Shown piece after piece: positions 54,586-63,702 of a stretch of 64,000 nt of DNA. This DNA is from Hyphomicrobiales bacterium (GTDB lineage Bacteria; Pseudomonadota; Alphaproteobacteria; Rhizobiales; Rhizobiaceae). Numbering within the stretch: position 1 is the stretch's first letter; each line of letters opens with the position of its first letter. The notes beneath the pieces were generated by a model. The model saw nothing but the letters and a program-made list of their open reading frames with translations, was not told where the DNA came from and ran no database searches. The stretch spans positions 21,295-85,294 of the forward strand of contig UBJO01000013.1 in NCBI GenBank assembly GCA_900465665.1, written 5' to 3'. The position numbers were made by a program, and so were the translations under genes.

Positions 54586-55613
54586 GCAAGGATAGGCAAA
54601 CCGCCAGCGGAAGCTGGAAACTGATCGTTTTCGGGGCTGCGTTCGTGCTGCTGCTGGCGGTGCTTTCCATGGCGATCGGCAAATATGCCGTCCCGCCCTC
54701 GACCATCCTGCGGGCGTTGGCAGCCGGCATCACCGGCACGCCATCCTATATCGATCCGATCCAGCAGACGGTGATCTGGAACGTACGCCTGCCGAGGGTC
54801 GCCGCCGCGCTGCTGATCGGCGCGGCGCTGTCGGCCGCCGGCGCCACCTATCAGGGCCTGTTTCGCAATCCGTTGGTCTCGCCGGATATTCTGGGCGTCT
54901 CCGTCGGCGCCAGCCTCGGCGCGGTACTGGCGATCTTCATGGAAATGCCGGTTGCGCTCATCCAGCTCATGAGTTTCTGCGGCGGCCTTCTTGCCGTCGG
55001 CGCGGTCTACGCCGTGGGCGCCGCCGTGCGTGGGCGCGATCCGGTGCTGACGCTGGTTCTGGCGGGTGTGGCTATCGGCGCTCTGGTCGGCGCCGGCATA
55101 TCGCTCATCAAGATCCTCGCCGATCCCTATGACCAGCTGCCCGCCATCACCTACTGGCTGCTCGGCAGCCTGACCGCCGTCACCCGCGCCGATGTCGGCT
55201 CCATCCTGCCGGCGATCATCCTCGGCCTTGTCCCGCTTGTCCTGTTGCGCTGGCGCATGAACGTCATGACCCTGGGCGATGAGGAGGCGCGTACGCTCGG
55301 CATCGATACCCGGCTAACAAGGTTGGCGTTGATAGCAGGAGCAACGCTCATCACCGCCGCCTCCGTCTCGATCGCCGGCATCATCGGCTGGATCGGCCTC
55401 GTCATTCCGCATGTCGCGCGGCTGCTGGTTGGACCCGATTTCCGCCGGCTGCTGCCCGCCTCGATCCTGCTCGGCGGCGCCTATCTGCTTGTCGTCGATA
55501 CGCTGGCCCGCAGCATCGCGATGATCGAGATCCCGCTCGGCATCCTGACGGCCGTCGTCGGCGCACCGTTTTTCTTGTTCCTGCTTGCGTCAGGTAGAAG
55601 GGGCTGGTCATGA
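54582..55613 (+). CDS. FecCD family ABC transporter permease
   Basis: A 343-residue inner-membrane permease with about ten helices. The BtuC/FecCD landmarks are WNVRLPRVAAALLIGAALSAAGATYQGLFRNPLVSPDILGV, GALVGAGISLI and SIAGIIGWIGLVIPHVARLLVGPDFR. It forms a homodimer channel with the ATPase. Its start overlaps the binding-protein stop (ATGA), and it lies 10 bases before the ATPase gene. Confidence 0.95.
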   Translation: MSKDRQTASGSWKLIVFGAAFVLLLAVLSMAIGKYAVPPSTILRALAAGITGTPSYIDPIQQTVIWNVRLPRVAAALLIGAALSAAGATYQGLFRNPLVSPDILGVSVGASLGAVLAIFMEMPVALIQLMSFCGGLLAVGAVYAVGAAVRGRDPVLTLVLAGVAIGALVGAGISLIKILADPYDQLPAITYWLLGSLTAVTRADVGSILPAIILGLVPLVLLRWRMNVMTLGDEEARTLGIDTRLTRLALIAGATLITAASVSIAGIIGWIGLVIPHVARLLVGPDFRRLLPASILLGGAYLLVVDTLARSIAMIEIPLGILTAVVGAPFFLFLLASGRRGWS

Positions 55614-55623
55614 GGGTTAGGCC

Positions 55624-56409
55624 ATGACGCTGGAATTGCGCGATCTCGCTTTCGGCTATGGCGCCCGGTCGGTCGGTCGGGGTGTCACTCTGACGCTTGC
55701 AAGGGGCGAAGTTCTGGCGCTGCTTGGGCCGAACGGCGCCGGCAAGACGACGTTGTTCAAGACCATGCTCGGCCTGCTGCCGGTGCAGGCGGGCGAGATC
55801 GTCCTAGACGGCGTGCCGCTCATTTCGCTCAGCCGGGCCGATCGCGCCAAGCGTATCGGCCATGTCCCGCAGGCGCATGCAGCACTCTTTCCCTTCAATG
55901 TGCGCGACGTGGTCCTGATGGGCCGCGCCGCACACCTGTCGCCCTTCGCCGCCCCCGGCGCCAAGGATCGCGCGATTGCCGACGCAGCACTCGCCCGGCT
56001 CGGCATGACGCATCTGGCCGATCGCCCCTATACGGAGATATCGGGCGGCGAGCGGCAGATGGTGCTGATCGCCCGCGCGCTGGCGCAACAGCCGGGCATT
56101 CTCATCATGGACGAGCCGACCGCGAGCCTTGATTACGGCAACCAGATGCGCGTGCTCTCGCATATCCGCCGGCTGGCGCGGGAGGGCATGTCGATCGTGC
56201 TCTCCACCCACAATCCAGACCACGTATTCATGGTCGCCGATCGGGTGGCCCTGCTGCACGAGGGAACGCTCGCCGGGCTCGGGCCGCCGCAAACGGTGTT
56301 GACGCCGCAGCGGATCAAGCAGCTTTATGATGTCGATGTGGTCATGGGCGTCCTGCCGGGTGGCAATGCGCCCGTCTGTTCGCCACGCCTGGATGTAGGA
56401 GAAGATTGA
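55624..56409 (+). CDS. Iron-type ABC transporter ATP-binding protein
   Basis: A 261-residue ABC ATPase of the FecE/BtuD type: Walker A LGPNGAGKTTLFKTMLGLL, signature ISGGERQMVLIARALAQQ, Walker B ILIMDEPTASLDYGNQ and switch His in STHNPDHVF. It powers the FecCD permease. The GAGGG before its ATG is good. The stop TGA shares one base with the next ATG (TGATG). Confidence 0.95.
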   Translation: MTLELRDLAFGYGARSVGRGVTLTLARGEVLALLGPNGAGKTTLFKTMLGLLPVQAGEIVLDGVPLISLSRADRAKRIGHVPQAHAALFPFNVRDVVLMGRAAHLSPFAAPGAKDRAIADAALARLGMTHLADRPYTEISGGERQMVLIARALAQQPGILIMDEPTASLDYGNQMRVLSHIRRLAREGMSIVLSTHNPDHVFMVADRVALLHEGTLAGLGPPQTVLTPQRIKQLYDVDVVMGVLPGGNAPVCSPRLDVGED

Positions 56410-56933
56410 TGGTGCGCGAAAACGAAATCCGGAAAAACGAAGTGGCGGTCGATGCTCCGGCTGCGACCGATGCTGGTCTGGTCTTCATCGGCCGCATCCG
56501 CACGCCCTGGACGTCCCGCATGGAAACCCCGCGCCAGGGGCGGCATGACGGGCCGATCTGCCGGATCGAGATTTTCGAGCCCTGGACGCAGGCGCTGCAG
56601 GGCGTCGAGGCTTTCGAGCGGCTGGAAATCCTCTATTGGCTGGATCGCTCCCGCCGCGATCTCGTGCTCCAGAGCCCGGCCAATTCGGGCAAGGTGCACG
56701 GCACCTTCTCGCTCCGCTCCCCCGTCCGCCCCAACCCGATCGGAACCTCCATCGTCAAGCTGGAAGCCGTGGAAGGATCGACACTTCTGGTGCGCGGCAT
56801 GGATTGCCTCGACGGCACGCCGCTGCTCGACGTGAAGCCGGACCGCACCCTCTTCAAACCGATCGCCCCACCGCAGCCCGGCGATTTCCAGACAGGCGAC
56901 GAGGGCACGGCGCATTATTGCCAGAAGGCGTGA
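56409..56933 (+). CDS. trmO: TrmO family tRNA N6-methyltransferase (TsaA-like)
   Basis: A 174-residue protein with the TsaA/TrmO fold. In E. coli TrmO methylates N6-threonylcarbamoyladenosine at position 37 of tRNA-Thr with SAM. Characteristic parts are IGRIRTPWTSRMETPRQGRHDGPICRIEIF, SGKVHGTFSLRSPVRPNPIGTSIVKL and DCLDGTPLLDVKPD. The ATG shares a base with the ABC ATPase stop, so it is translationally coupled to the transporter. Why a tRNA enzyme-like protein is tied to a metal importer is not known; it may be a TsaA-family relative with another function. Confidence 0.85.
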   Translation: MVRENEIRKNEVAVDAPAATDAGLVFIGRIRTPWTSRMETPRQGRHDGPICRIEIFEPWTQALQGVEAFERLEILYWLDRSRRDLVLQSPANSGKVHGTFSLRSPVRPNPIGTSIVKLEAVEGSTLLVRGMDCLDGTPLLDVKPDRTLFKPIAPPQPGDFQTGDEGTAHYCQKA

Positions 56934-56952
56934 TCGCTGACGCTGCGCCCGC

Positions 56953-57083
56953 GGCCCCCTCATCCGCCCTTCGGGCACCTTCTCCCCGCAGGGGAGAAGG
57001 GGATGACGGCAAAGCGCCGCCACGAGTCTCTTCTCCCCAGCGGGGAGAAGTGCCGGAGCGCCAGCGAGGCGATGAGGGGGGCC
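56953..57083. repeat. RIME-like intergenic mosaic element
   Basis: A roughly 131-base element with terminal inverted repeats (GGCCCCCTCATC and GATGAGGGGGGCC). Inside are two palindromes: CCTTCTCCCC-GCA-GGGGAGAAGG (56978-57000) and CTTCTCCCC-AGC-GGGGAGAAG (57030-57050). This is the two-palindrome plan of the Rhizobium intergenic mosaic elements. It starts 20 bases after trmO and occupies part of its 3' spacer; the remaining 200 bases before the next gene show nothing notable. Confidence 0.75.
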
Positions 57084-57283
57084 ACACGGCACACGGCCCA
57101 CCAGCCATCATCCAAGCGCGCGATCACCTAAAACCATCACCCGCTGCGACCTATCGCCATTGTGAACGCTTTGCCGCCCATCCGTCATTGTCCCGATGGC
57201 ATCCGAACGGTAGCTATCGTCCCACGGCCCGCCCAGCCTTCCAGCATGGGCAGCCGTTGTTTTATCGATTAGGAGCAATCAAT

Positions 57284-57571
57284 ATGATCGAAGTCATTGC
57301 CGCCTTCCGTGCAAAGCCCGGCAGCGAGGACAAGCTGCGTGAAGCGACGCTCGCCATCGTCGAGCCGACCCGTCGCGAGGAAGGCTGCATCCAGTTTGTC
57401 GTCCATGAGGACACGGATGCGCCCGGCACCTTCTTCATCCGCGAAAGCTGGCGCGACCAGGCAGCCCTGACCGCGCATTTCGAGCAGCCCTACCTGAAAG
57501 CGCTCGTGGAACTCCACAAGGACATCCTGGCCGAGCCGCTGAAGCTGCATAACCTCAAGGTCCACGCCTGA
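57284..57571 (+). CDS. Antibiotic biosynthesis monooxygenase-fold protein
   Basis: A 95-residue ABM-family protein: IEVIAAFRAKPGSEDKLREA, EEGCIQFVVHEDTD and FFIRESWRDQAALTAHFEQPYL. It is a paralogue-like relative of the one at 45975-46274. AGGAG lies eight bases before the ATG. The longer frame upstream to 56636 is out of homology and crosses the RIME element. Function unknown. Confidence 0.88.
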   Translation: MIEVIAAFRAKPGSEDKLREATLAIVEPTRREEGCIQFVVHEDTDAPGTFFIRESWRDQAALTAHFEQPYLKALVELHKDILAEPLKLHNLKVHA

Positions 57572-57598
57572 GGCATTCTGAACATGTCGCCGTTGACT

Positions 57599-57808
57599 TC
57601 AGTCGACGGCGACCATCACGTCGGAGGCCTTGACCACGGCATAGGCGTCGGAGCCAACGGTCAGCCCCAGTTCCTTCACCGCCTCGTTGGTGATCGACGA
57701 CGTAACGATCGAGCCGCCGCCGATATCGATGCGCACATGCGCCGTCGTGGCGCCGAGCGTGATTTCGACGACCTTGCCCTTGAGGCGATTGCGAGCGCTG
57801 ATTTTCAT
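57599..57808 (-). CDS. Molybdenum-pterin/molybdate-binding (Mop) protein
   Basis: A 69-residue protein made of a single TOBE/Mop domain: SARNRLKGKVVEITLGATTAHVRIDIGGGSIVTSSITNEAVKEL. Mop proteins bind molybdate as hexamers for storage or homeostasis. It is 57 bases downstream of the choline-sulfatase gene on the same strand and may or may not share its message. GGGAG lies ahead of the ATG (read on the minus strand). Confidence 0.88.
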   Translation of the reverse strand: MKISARNRLKGKVVEITLGATTAHVRIDIGGGSIVTSSITNEAVKELGLTVGSDAYAVVKASDVMVAVD

Positions 57809-57865
57809 GAGTTTTCTCCCTGTTTCGATGGCGGAACTTAGCGATTCGCCACCGAAACGGCAATC

Positions 57866-59380
57866 TCACTCGCCGCGCGGATAGCGCTGGTTTTCTTCCA
57901 GCACGTTCAAATCCATGTGGTTGCGCATGTAGCGTTCCGAGGCGCGCTGCAGCGGCTGGTAGTCCCAGGGATAATAGGCGCCGTTGCGCAGCGCCTCGTA
58001 GACCACCCAGCGACGCGCCTGGCTTTCGCGCACGGCGGCATCGAAGCTTGCAAGGTTCCAGCGCTTCTCCGCCTGCGCGGTCAGATGCGCCAGTGTGTCC
58101 GCATAGGCGGGATCGGTGGCGAGGTTCCTCAATTCCTTCGGGTCGGCGTCGAGGTCGAACAGCATTGGCGCGTCCTTGTCGCAGAGCGTCAGCTTGAACT
58201 TGCCGTCGCGAAGGCCGACCAGCGGCGCGATCGAGCCTTCGGCTGCGTATTCCATCGGCACCGGCCCGCGCTTTCCCGTTCCCTTGGCAAGCGGCGTCAG
58301 ATCCTCGCCGTCGGTCCAGGGCTTCAGCTTGGTGATGTCGATGCCGGCAAGCGACGCCAGCGTCGGCGTCACGTCGAGCGTGGAGACCGGCTGGCTGATC
58401 AGCTTAGGCTCCCAGCCGGGTGCAGCGATTGCCAGCGGCACGCGCGCCGAGCCGTCGAAGAAGCACATCTTGAACCAGAGACCGCGCTCGCCCAGCATGT
58501 CGCCATGGTCGGAGACGAAGAGGATGACGGTATCCTCGGCCATCCGCCCGCGTTCGAGAACGTCGAGCAGTTCGCCGACCTTCTCGTCGATATAGGAGAT
58601 GTTCGCGAAATAGCCGCGCCGCGCGTTGCGCACCTGCTCGCGGGTGATCTCGAAGGCGTCGTAATCGCAGGCCTTCAAGAGCCGCTGCGAATGCTGGTCC
58701 TGCTCCTCGAACGGGATCGTGCCGACTTCAGGGTCGAGATGAGGGCAATCCTCATAGAGATCCCAGAACTTGCGGCGCGCCACATAGGGGTCGTGCGGAT
58801 GCGTGAAGCTGACCGTCAGGCACCAGGGGCGATCGTCCTGCCGGCGCGAGAGGTCATAGAGCTTGCGGGTCGCGTTGTAGGCGACCTCGTCGTCATATTC
58901 CATCTGGTTGGTGATTTCGGCCACGCCTGCGCCCGTCACCGAGCCGAGATTGTGGTACCACCAGTCGATGCGCTCGCCGGGCTTGGTATAGTCGGGCGTC
59001 CAGCCGAAATCGGCCGGGTAGATATCGGTGGTCAGCCGCTCCTCGAAGCCATGCAACTGGTCGGGGCCGACGAAGTGCATCTTGCCCGAAAGTGCGGTGT
59101 GATAGCCGGCCGCGCGCAGATGATGCGCAAAGGTCGGAATATCGGAAGCGAATTCGGCGGCGTTGTCGTAGACGCGAGTGCGGCTTGGCAGCTGGCCGGA
59201 CATGAAGGAAGCCCGCGCCGGCGCGCAGAGCGGGCTTGCCGTATAGGTGTTGGCAAAGCGCACGGAGCGCTTCGCCAGGGCTTTCAGATGCGGCGCGTGA
59301 AGAAACTCGGCCGGCCCGTCGGGAAACAGCGTCCCGTTATACTGGTCGACCATCAGGATGAGAAAATTCGGGCGCGACAT
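57866..59380 (-). CDS. betC: Choline-sulfatase
   Basis: BetC hydrolyses choline-O-sulfate to choline and sulfate, which feeds glycine betaine synthesis. The 504-residue sulfatase has the C-x-P-x-R motif LCAPARASF, with Cys52 as the residue converted to formylglycine. NFLILMVDQYNGTLFP and FVSDHGDMLGERGLWFKM supply the metal-binding Asp/His residues. The C-terminal part (WDYQPLQRASERYMRNHMDL) is choline-sulfatase-like. It follows choX with a 23-base gap. No signal peptide is visible, so it is cytoplasmic. Confidence 0.95.
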   Translation of the reverse strand: MSRPNFLILMVDQYNGTLFPDGPAEFLHAPHLKALAKRSVRFANTYTASPLCAPARASFMSGQLPSRTRVYDNAAEFASDIPTFAHHLRAAGYHTALSGKMHFVGPDQLHGFEERLTTDIYPADFGWTPDYTKPGERIDWWYHNLGSVTGAGVAEITNQMEYDDEVAYNATRKLYDLSRRQDDRPWCLTVSFTHPHDPYVARRKFWDLYEDCPHLDPEVGTIPFEEQDQHSQRLLKACDYDAFEITREQVRNARRGYFANISYIDEKVGELLDVLERGRMAEDTVILFVSDHGDMLGERGLWFKMCFFDGSARVPLAIAAPGWEPKLISQPVSTLDVTPTLASLAGIDITKLKPWTDGEDLTPLAKGTGKRGPVPMEYAAEGSIAPLVGLRDGKFKLTLCDKDAPMLFDLDADPKELRNLATDPAYADTLAHLTAQAEKRWNLASFDAAVRESQARRWVVYEALRNGAYYPWDYQPLQRASERYMRNHMDLNVLEENQRYPRGE

Positions 59381-59403
59381 GCTGTTCTAGTGTCCTTGAA
59401 GTA

Positions 59404-60354
59404 TCAGAGGCCGAGGGAAGTCTTGACTGCATCCGCGGCGGGCTTGCCGTCAAGCGTCGTGACGCCTGATAGCCATGGGTCGATAGCGGTCGGATTGGCC
59501 TTCAGCCATGCGGTCGCCGCTGCCTTCGGGTCTTCGCCGCCGAGGATCGAGCCCATCAGCACGTTTTCCATGCTGAGGTCGAACTTCAGGTTCTTCATGA
59601 ACGCGGCCGCGTTCGGGCATTTCGCCGACCAGCCGGTGCGCGCCAGCGTATAGATCTCGGCGCCGCCGAAGTTCGCGCCGAAATAGGCATCGCCGCCGGA
59701 GAGATAGGTGATCTGGAACTTCTCGTTCATCGGGTGCGGCGCCCAGGCGAGGAACACGACAGCACCCTTGTCCTTGGAGGCGCGCTCGACCTGCGCCAGC
59801 ATTGCCTGCTCGCCGGATTCGACCAGCTTCCAGTCCTTGAGGCCGAAGTCGTTGGCGTCGATCATCTTCTGGATGTTGCCGTTGGCAGGCGCCCCCGGCT
59901 CGATGCCGTAAATCTGCTTCCCGAACTCGTCGCCATGCTTCTGCAGGTCGGCGAAATCCTTGATGCCCTTGTCGGCCACATAGGTCGGCACGGCGAGCGT
60001 GAACTTCGCGCCCTCGAGGTTCTTGTTCATCACCTCGACCGCCTTGGCGGCGTTAAGGTCGTCGATGAAGGATTTCTGCGCCGGCATCCAGTTGCCGAGG
60101 AAGACGTCGATCTCGCCGTTCTTCATCGACTGGTAGCCGATCGGCACCGAGAGCGTCTTGACGTCGGGCTCGTAGCCGAGCGCCGTCAGGATCACCGAGG
60201 TCACGCCATTGGTGGCGGTGATGTCGGTCCAGCCCGGATCGGACATGCGGATCGTCTTGCACGACGCATCGTCGGCGGCAGCGGCCGACCCAACGGCCAG
60301 AGCGGAAAGCACAACGCCGGCGGCAAGACGGCGGATCATGGAAACTGCTGTCAT
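59404..60354 (-). CDS. choX: Choline/choline-sulfate ABC transporter substrate-binding protein
   Basis: A 316-residue periplasmic binding protein of the ChoX/BetX type. The signal sequence covers about residues 1-26 (ends GSAAAADD). The mature part begins CKTIRMSDPGWTDITATNGV and has the QPI-like quaternary-amine-binding aromatic residues in KTLSVPIGYQSMKNGEIDVFLGNWMP. It is first in a choX-betC unit and is divergent from the LysR gene. No permease or ATPase lies nearby, so it must use a distant one. AGGGG lies seven bases before the ATG. Confidence 0.92.
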   Translation of the reverse strand: MTAVSMIRRLAAGVVLSALAVGSAAAADDASCKTIRMSDPGWTDITATNGVTSVILTALGYEPDVKTLSVPIGYQSMKNGEIDVFLGNWMPAQKSFIDDLNAAKAVEVMNKNLEGAKFTLAVPTYVADKGIKDFADLQKHGDEFGKQIYGIEPGAPANGNIQKMIDANDFGLKDWKLVESGEQAMLAQVERASKDKGAVVFLAWAPHPMNEKFQITYLSGGDAYFGANFGGAEIYTLARTGWSAKCPNAAAFMKNLKFDLSMENVLMGSILGGEDPKAAATAWLKANPTAIDPWLSGVTTLDGKPAADAVKTSLGL

Positions 60355-60380
60355 CTCATTTCCCCTTTTTTGTCATTTGA

Positions 60381-60401
60381 TAGTTTTATTGAACAACACT
60401 A
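60381..60401. promoter_or_regulatory. Predicted LysR-type operator
   Basis: TAGT-T-TT...AA-C-ACTA is a 21-base interrupted dyad in the 99-base divergent spacer between choX and the LysR gene. It contains a T-N11-A pattern. Binding by the adjacent regulator is inferred. Confidence 0.4.
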
Positions 60402-60453
60402 GCATCGTCCCTGTGAAGGCAGCTTTTTTCGATAGTTCCCAACAGGATTTTTT

Positions 60454-61353
60454 ATGGCAGAGCGGCCGATCGATCTGGGGTGGATGCGCATTTTCGCGGA
60501 GATCGGCGGCGCCGGCAGCCTGTCGGCCGCAGCCGCCGCGCTCGGCCTCACCCAGCCCGCCGTCAGCTATCAGATCCGCAGGCTGGAAGAGCAGATCGGC
60601 GTAACCTTGTTGAAGCGCCAGCATCGCGGCGTCGAGCTCACGCCCGAGGGGCAGCGGCTTTTCGATCTCGTTGCAAGAAGCGTCGATGAGATCGATCAAC
60701 TGACCCGCAGGCTGCGCAGCGAAAAGGAGCGCCCCTCGATCCGCCTGCATACGGACTATGCCTTTTCCGCGCTCTGGCTGATCCCGCGCATGCATGCGTT
60801 TCGGCTGGTCCATCCGGATACGGACATCCAGATCATCGCCACGCAGCGCATGGAGCGTCATCGCTCGGGCGAGGGCGACGTCTCCGTCGTCTTCGGCACC
60901 CGCGCCGAATTTGGCCGCGACGCGAAGCTGCTGCTGCCGGAAAAGGTGGCGCCCGTCTGCAGCCCCGGCTTCATAGAGCGCAACGGCCCGTTTGAGACGC
61001 CCGCCGATCTCGCCCGCAACAGGCTGATCCACCTCGACACGGCGGCGCCATCCCCCTGGTTTGATTGGCGCAGCTATTTCGCCGAACTCGGTGTTGGGCG
61101 CGAGGCCTTTGCCGGGCAGGGCGATCTCAGCTTCAACACCTATTCGCTGGTGGTGCAGGCAGCGCTTGGCGAACAGGGGCTGGCGCTCGGCTGGATGGGC
61201 CTGGTCGACACGCTGCTGTCGACCGGCATTCTTTCTCTCGCCGGCCCGACGCTGGAAGCACCGGATCGCGGCTATTTTCTGCTGCAGCCGAAAAGCCGCA
61301 CGCCCGGGAGCGACGAGCTCGGCGCCTGGATGCTGGCCGAAGCCGGTCTCTGA
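60454..61353 (+). CDS. LysR family regulator of choline-sulfate utilisation
   Basis: A 299-residue LysR-type regulator with an N-terminal winged helix (MRIFAEIGGAGSLSAAAAALGLTQPAVSYQIRRLEEQIG) and a C-terminal effector-binding domain. It is divergent from choX-betC, as in Pseudomonas, where a LysR gene lies next to betC and a binding-protein gene. It probably activates choX-betC in the presence of choline sulfate or choline. AGGA lies seven bases before the ATG. Confidence 0.92.
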   Translation: MAERPIDLGWMRIFAEIGGAGSLSAAAAALGLTQPAVSYQIRRLEEQIGVTLLKRQHRGVELTPEGQRLFDLVARSVDEIDQLTRRLRSEKERPSIRLHTDYAFSALWLIPRMHAFRLVHPDTDIQIIATQRMERHRSGEGDVSVVFGTRAEFGRDAKLLLPEKVAPVCSPGFIERNGPFETPADLARNRLIHLDTAAPSPWFDWRSYFAELGVGREAFAGQGDLSFNTYSLVVQAALGEQGLALGWMGLVDTLLSTGILSLAGPTLEAPDRGYFLLQPKSRTPGSDELGAWMLAEAGL

Positions 61354-61379
61354 CATGTTCATGCTGAGGCGGCAGAAGG

Positions 61380-62756
61380 TCAGGCGGCCAGATCCTGCAG
61401 GAAGTCGTCGCACCAGCGCGAAACGTCATGGACCGTGAGATAATCCATCATCCGCTGCCAGCGCTCCTTGCGCTCCTCGAGCGACATGTTCAGCGCCCGC
61501 GCGATCGCGTTGGCGGTCCCCTCGATGTCATAAGGGTTGACCAGAAGAGCGCCCTTCAGTTCGCGGGCGGCACCCGCGAAGCGTGAAAGCACAAGAACGC
61601 CCGGATCCTCTGGGTCCTGCGCCGCGACATATTCCTTGGCGACGAGATTCATCCCGTCGCGCAGCGGCGTCACGAGGCCCACTCTCGCGAGGCGATAGAG
61701 CCCGGCAAGGATGGGCCGGCTGAGCGACCGGTTGATATAGCGGATCGGCACCCAGTCCACGGTGCCGAGCGCCCCGTTCACCCGGCCCGCCTGTTCGGCG
61801 ACGGTGCGCTGCATCTGCTCGTATTCCGGCACCTCCGAGCGCGATTTCGGCGTCACCTGCAGATAGGTCACGTTGCGCTGGTGGGCCGGGTTGTTGAGCA
61901 CGAAGCGCTCGAAGGCGTCGATACGCTGCGTCAGACCCTTGGAGTAATCGAGCCGGTCGACGCCGATGATCAGGTCACGGCCGATGATGCTCTCCTTCGC
62001 CTTGTGCACCATGGCGTGGCTGACCGCCTTGCGGGCGAATTTCGCAAAGGCCTCGGTCTCGATCCCGATGCCATAGGCGCCGCCCTTGAAGATCTTGTCG
62101 CCGGAGTTGAAGCGGCCGTCGCCCAGCGCGTCGCCCATCTCCTCGCGGCGCAGGCAGCCGGCGAAGTTCTCGAGATCGTGGTCGGTCTGGAAGCCGACGA
62201 GATCGTAGGCGGCAAGCCCGCGCATGATCTCTTCATGCACAGGCATGGTGAAAAGCACGTCCGCCGGCGGCCAGGGGATGTGGTGGAAGAAGCCGATGCG
62301 GTTCTTGATCCCCATCTGTCGGAGCTCGGCGGCGAGCGGAATCAGGTGATAATCGTGGATCCAGATCGTGTCGTCGGGCTCAAGCATCGGCGCCAGCCGG
62401 TGCGCGAAGAAGCGGTTGACGCGGAAATACCCCGTCATCTCCTTGCGGCCGTATTCTGCCAGATCCAGCCGGTAGTGGCAGATCGGCCAGAGCACGCGGT
62501 TGGCAAAACCGAAGTAATACTCCTCGACATCCTTTTCGGTGAGGTCGGTCAGCGCATAGGTGATCCGGCCATCCTCGCTGATCTGCAACGGACCTGGCTC
62601 GGTGTCGCCGCTCGACTTGCCCGACCAGCCCATCCAGATGCCACCGCGCTGCTGGAGCGCTGCCTGCAGGGCCACGGCAAGCCCGCCGGCCGCCGCTGCC
62701 GCTCCGCCCTTTTCGGGAACGGGCACACGGTTGGAAACGATGACAAGACGGCTCAC
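61380..62756 (-). CDS. otsA: Alpha,alpha-trehalose-phosphate synthase
   Basis: OtsA makes trehalose-6-phosphate from UDP-glucose and glucose-6-phosphate. The 458-residue GT20 enzyme shows [62 protein letters not shown] and [19 protein letters not shown], all classical. The start is a GTG with AAAGGA upstream. It follows otsB by 58 bases, so both genes lie in the order otsB-otsA. Trehalose is an osmo- and desiccation protectant. Confidence 0.96.
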   Translation of the reverse strand: MSRLVIVSNRVPVPEKGGAAAAAGGLAVALQAALQQRGGIWMGWSGKSSGDTEPGPLQISEDGRITYALTDLTEKDVEEYYFGFANRVLWPICHYRLDLAEYGRKEMTGYFRVNRFFAHRLAPMLEPDDTIWIHDYHLIPLAAELRQMGIKNRIGFFHHIPWPPADVLFTMPVHEEIMRGLAAYDLVGFQTDHDLENFAGCLRREEMGDALGDGRFNSGDKIFKGGAYGIGIETEAFAKFARKAVSHAMVHKAKESIIGRDLIIGVDRLDYSKGLTQRIDAFERFVLNNPAHQRNVTYLQVTPKSRSEVPEYEQMQRTVAEQAGRVNGALGTVDWVPIRYINRSLSRPILAGLYRLARVGLVTPLRDGMNLVAKEYVAAQDPEDPGVLVLSRFAGAARELKGALLVNPYDIEGTANAIARALNMSLEERKERWQRMMDYLTVHDVSRWCDDFLQDLAA

Positions 62757-62814
62757 GCAATATTCCTTTCAAAAACGGCAGTACGCAAAAATGGCAATCG
62801 ATAGGTCGCGATCA

Positions 62815-63612
62815 TCAAACGGCGAGATGCGCGATGAGTTCCCGCAGAGCAACAGCGGTCGGCAGCGTCAGTTGCGCGGCCGTGCCTGAAAGCGGTGTCC
62901 CGACGCGGATCGAATGCCCGCCCAGCCGGTTGGCGACATGGAACATCGCCTCGTCGGTAATGTCGTCGCCAATGGCGATCGGACGGCGGCCCGCGAACGG
63001 CGCCTCGGAGAGAAATGTCTCCACCGCATGCCCCTTGTCGGCGCTGGCAGGGCGAATTTCGAGCACCATCTTGCCGCGCTGCAGCGTCCAGTTCTCGCCG
63101 GCCTTGGCGAGGAACGTCTCCATCAGAGGCTCGAGCTCGGCCTGCCGCTGCGGCGCGAGCCGGTAGTGGGCGGCGACCGCGGCCCCCTTGTCCTCGATCA
63201 GCACGCCATCGAAGCCTGAAGTTTCCTTGCGCAGTTCGGCCTTCAGTTTCTCGAACTGCGCCGTCGGCTCGGCCTGCTCGATCCGTCCGTTCGCGCGGCG
63301 CAGTTCCGCTCCATGCAGGCCGGCGATCGGAAACTGGTAGGGGGTAAAGAGCTTGTCGGCATAGGGCAGCGCCCGTCCCGTCACCAGCGCCACGGCGCCG
63401 CCGAGCTTGCGCGACAGCTGATCGAGTTGCTGCGGCAGGGCAGGGGGCACGACAATGCCATCGGGCGTGTCGGCGAGATCGATCAAGGTGCCGTCTATAT
63501 CGAGAAACAGCGCCCAATCGGCGGCCGAGGACCGGAGCAGATTGAACAGAAACGAGGTCCCGGAAACCTGCTGCGGCTTCAGGGTTCGGGATGGCTGCGC
63601 TGGATAGGACAT
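62815..63612 (-). CDS. otsB: Trehalose-6-phosphate phosphatase
   Basis: OtsB removes the phosphate from trehalose-6-phosphate. The 265-residue HAD-superfamily protein has the DxDxT nucleophile motif in WALFLDIDGTLIDLADTP and the GDDITDEAMF metal-binding motif near the C-terminus. The start at 63612 is the best ATG; the longer frame to 63633 begins with a TTG and lacks a site. It is directly upstream of otsA. Confidence 0.95.
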   Translation of the reverse strand: MSYPAQPSRTLKPQQVSGTSFLFNLLRSSAADWALFLDIDGTLIDLADTPDGIVVPPALPQQLDQLSRKLGGAVALVTGRALPYADKLFTPYQFPIAGLHGAELRRANGRIEQAEPTAQFEKLKAELRKETSGFDGVLIEDKGAAVAAHYRLAPQRQAELEPLMETFLAKAGENWTLQRGKMVLEIRPASADKGHAVETFLSEAPFAGRRPIAIGDDITDEAMFHVANRLGGHSIRVGTPLSGTAAQLTLPTAVALRELIAHLAV

Positions 63613-63702
63613 GTGGTCTAAATGTGGCAGCAAACCCCGATGGCAACCCTAAAAAGTCATCGCGGTCTCTTGGCAGGGCCGCGCGCAGGCGTTCGCAGCC
63701 GC

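Noticed and set aside
57917..59653. A 578-codon open frame opposite betC
   Set aside because: Shadow frame; the sulfatase motif on the minus strand is intact.
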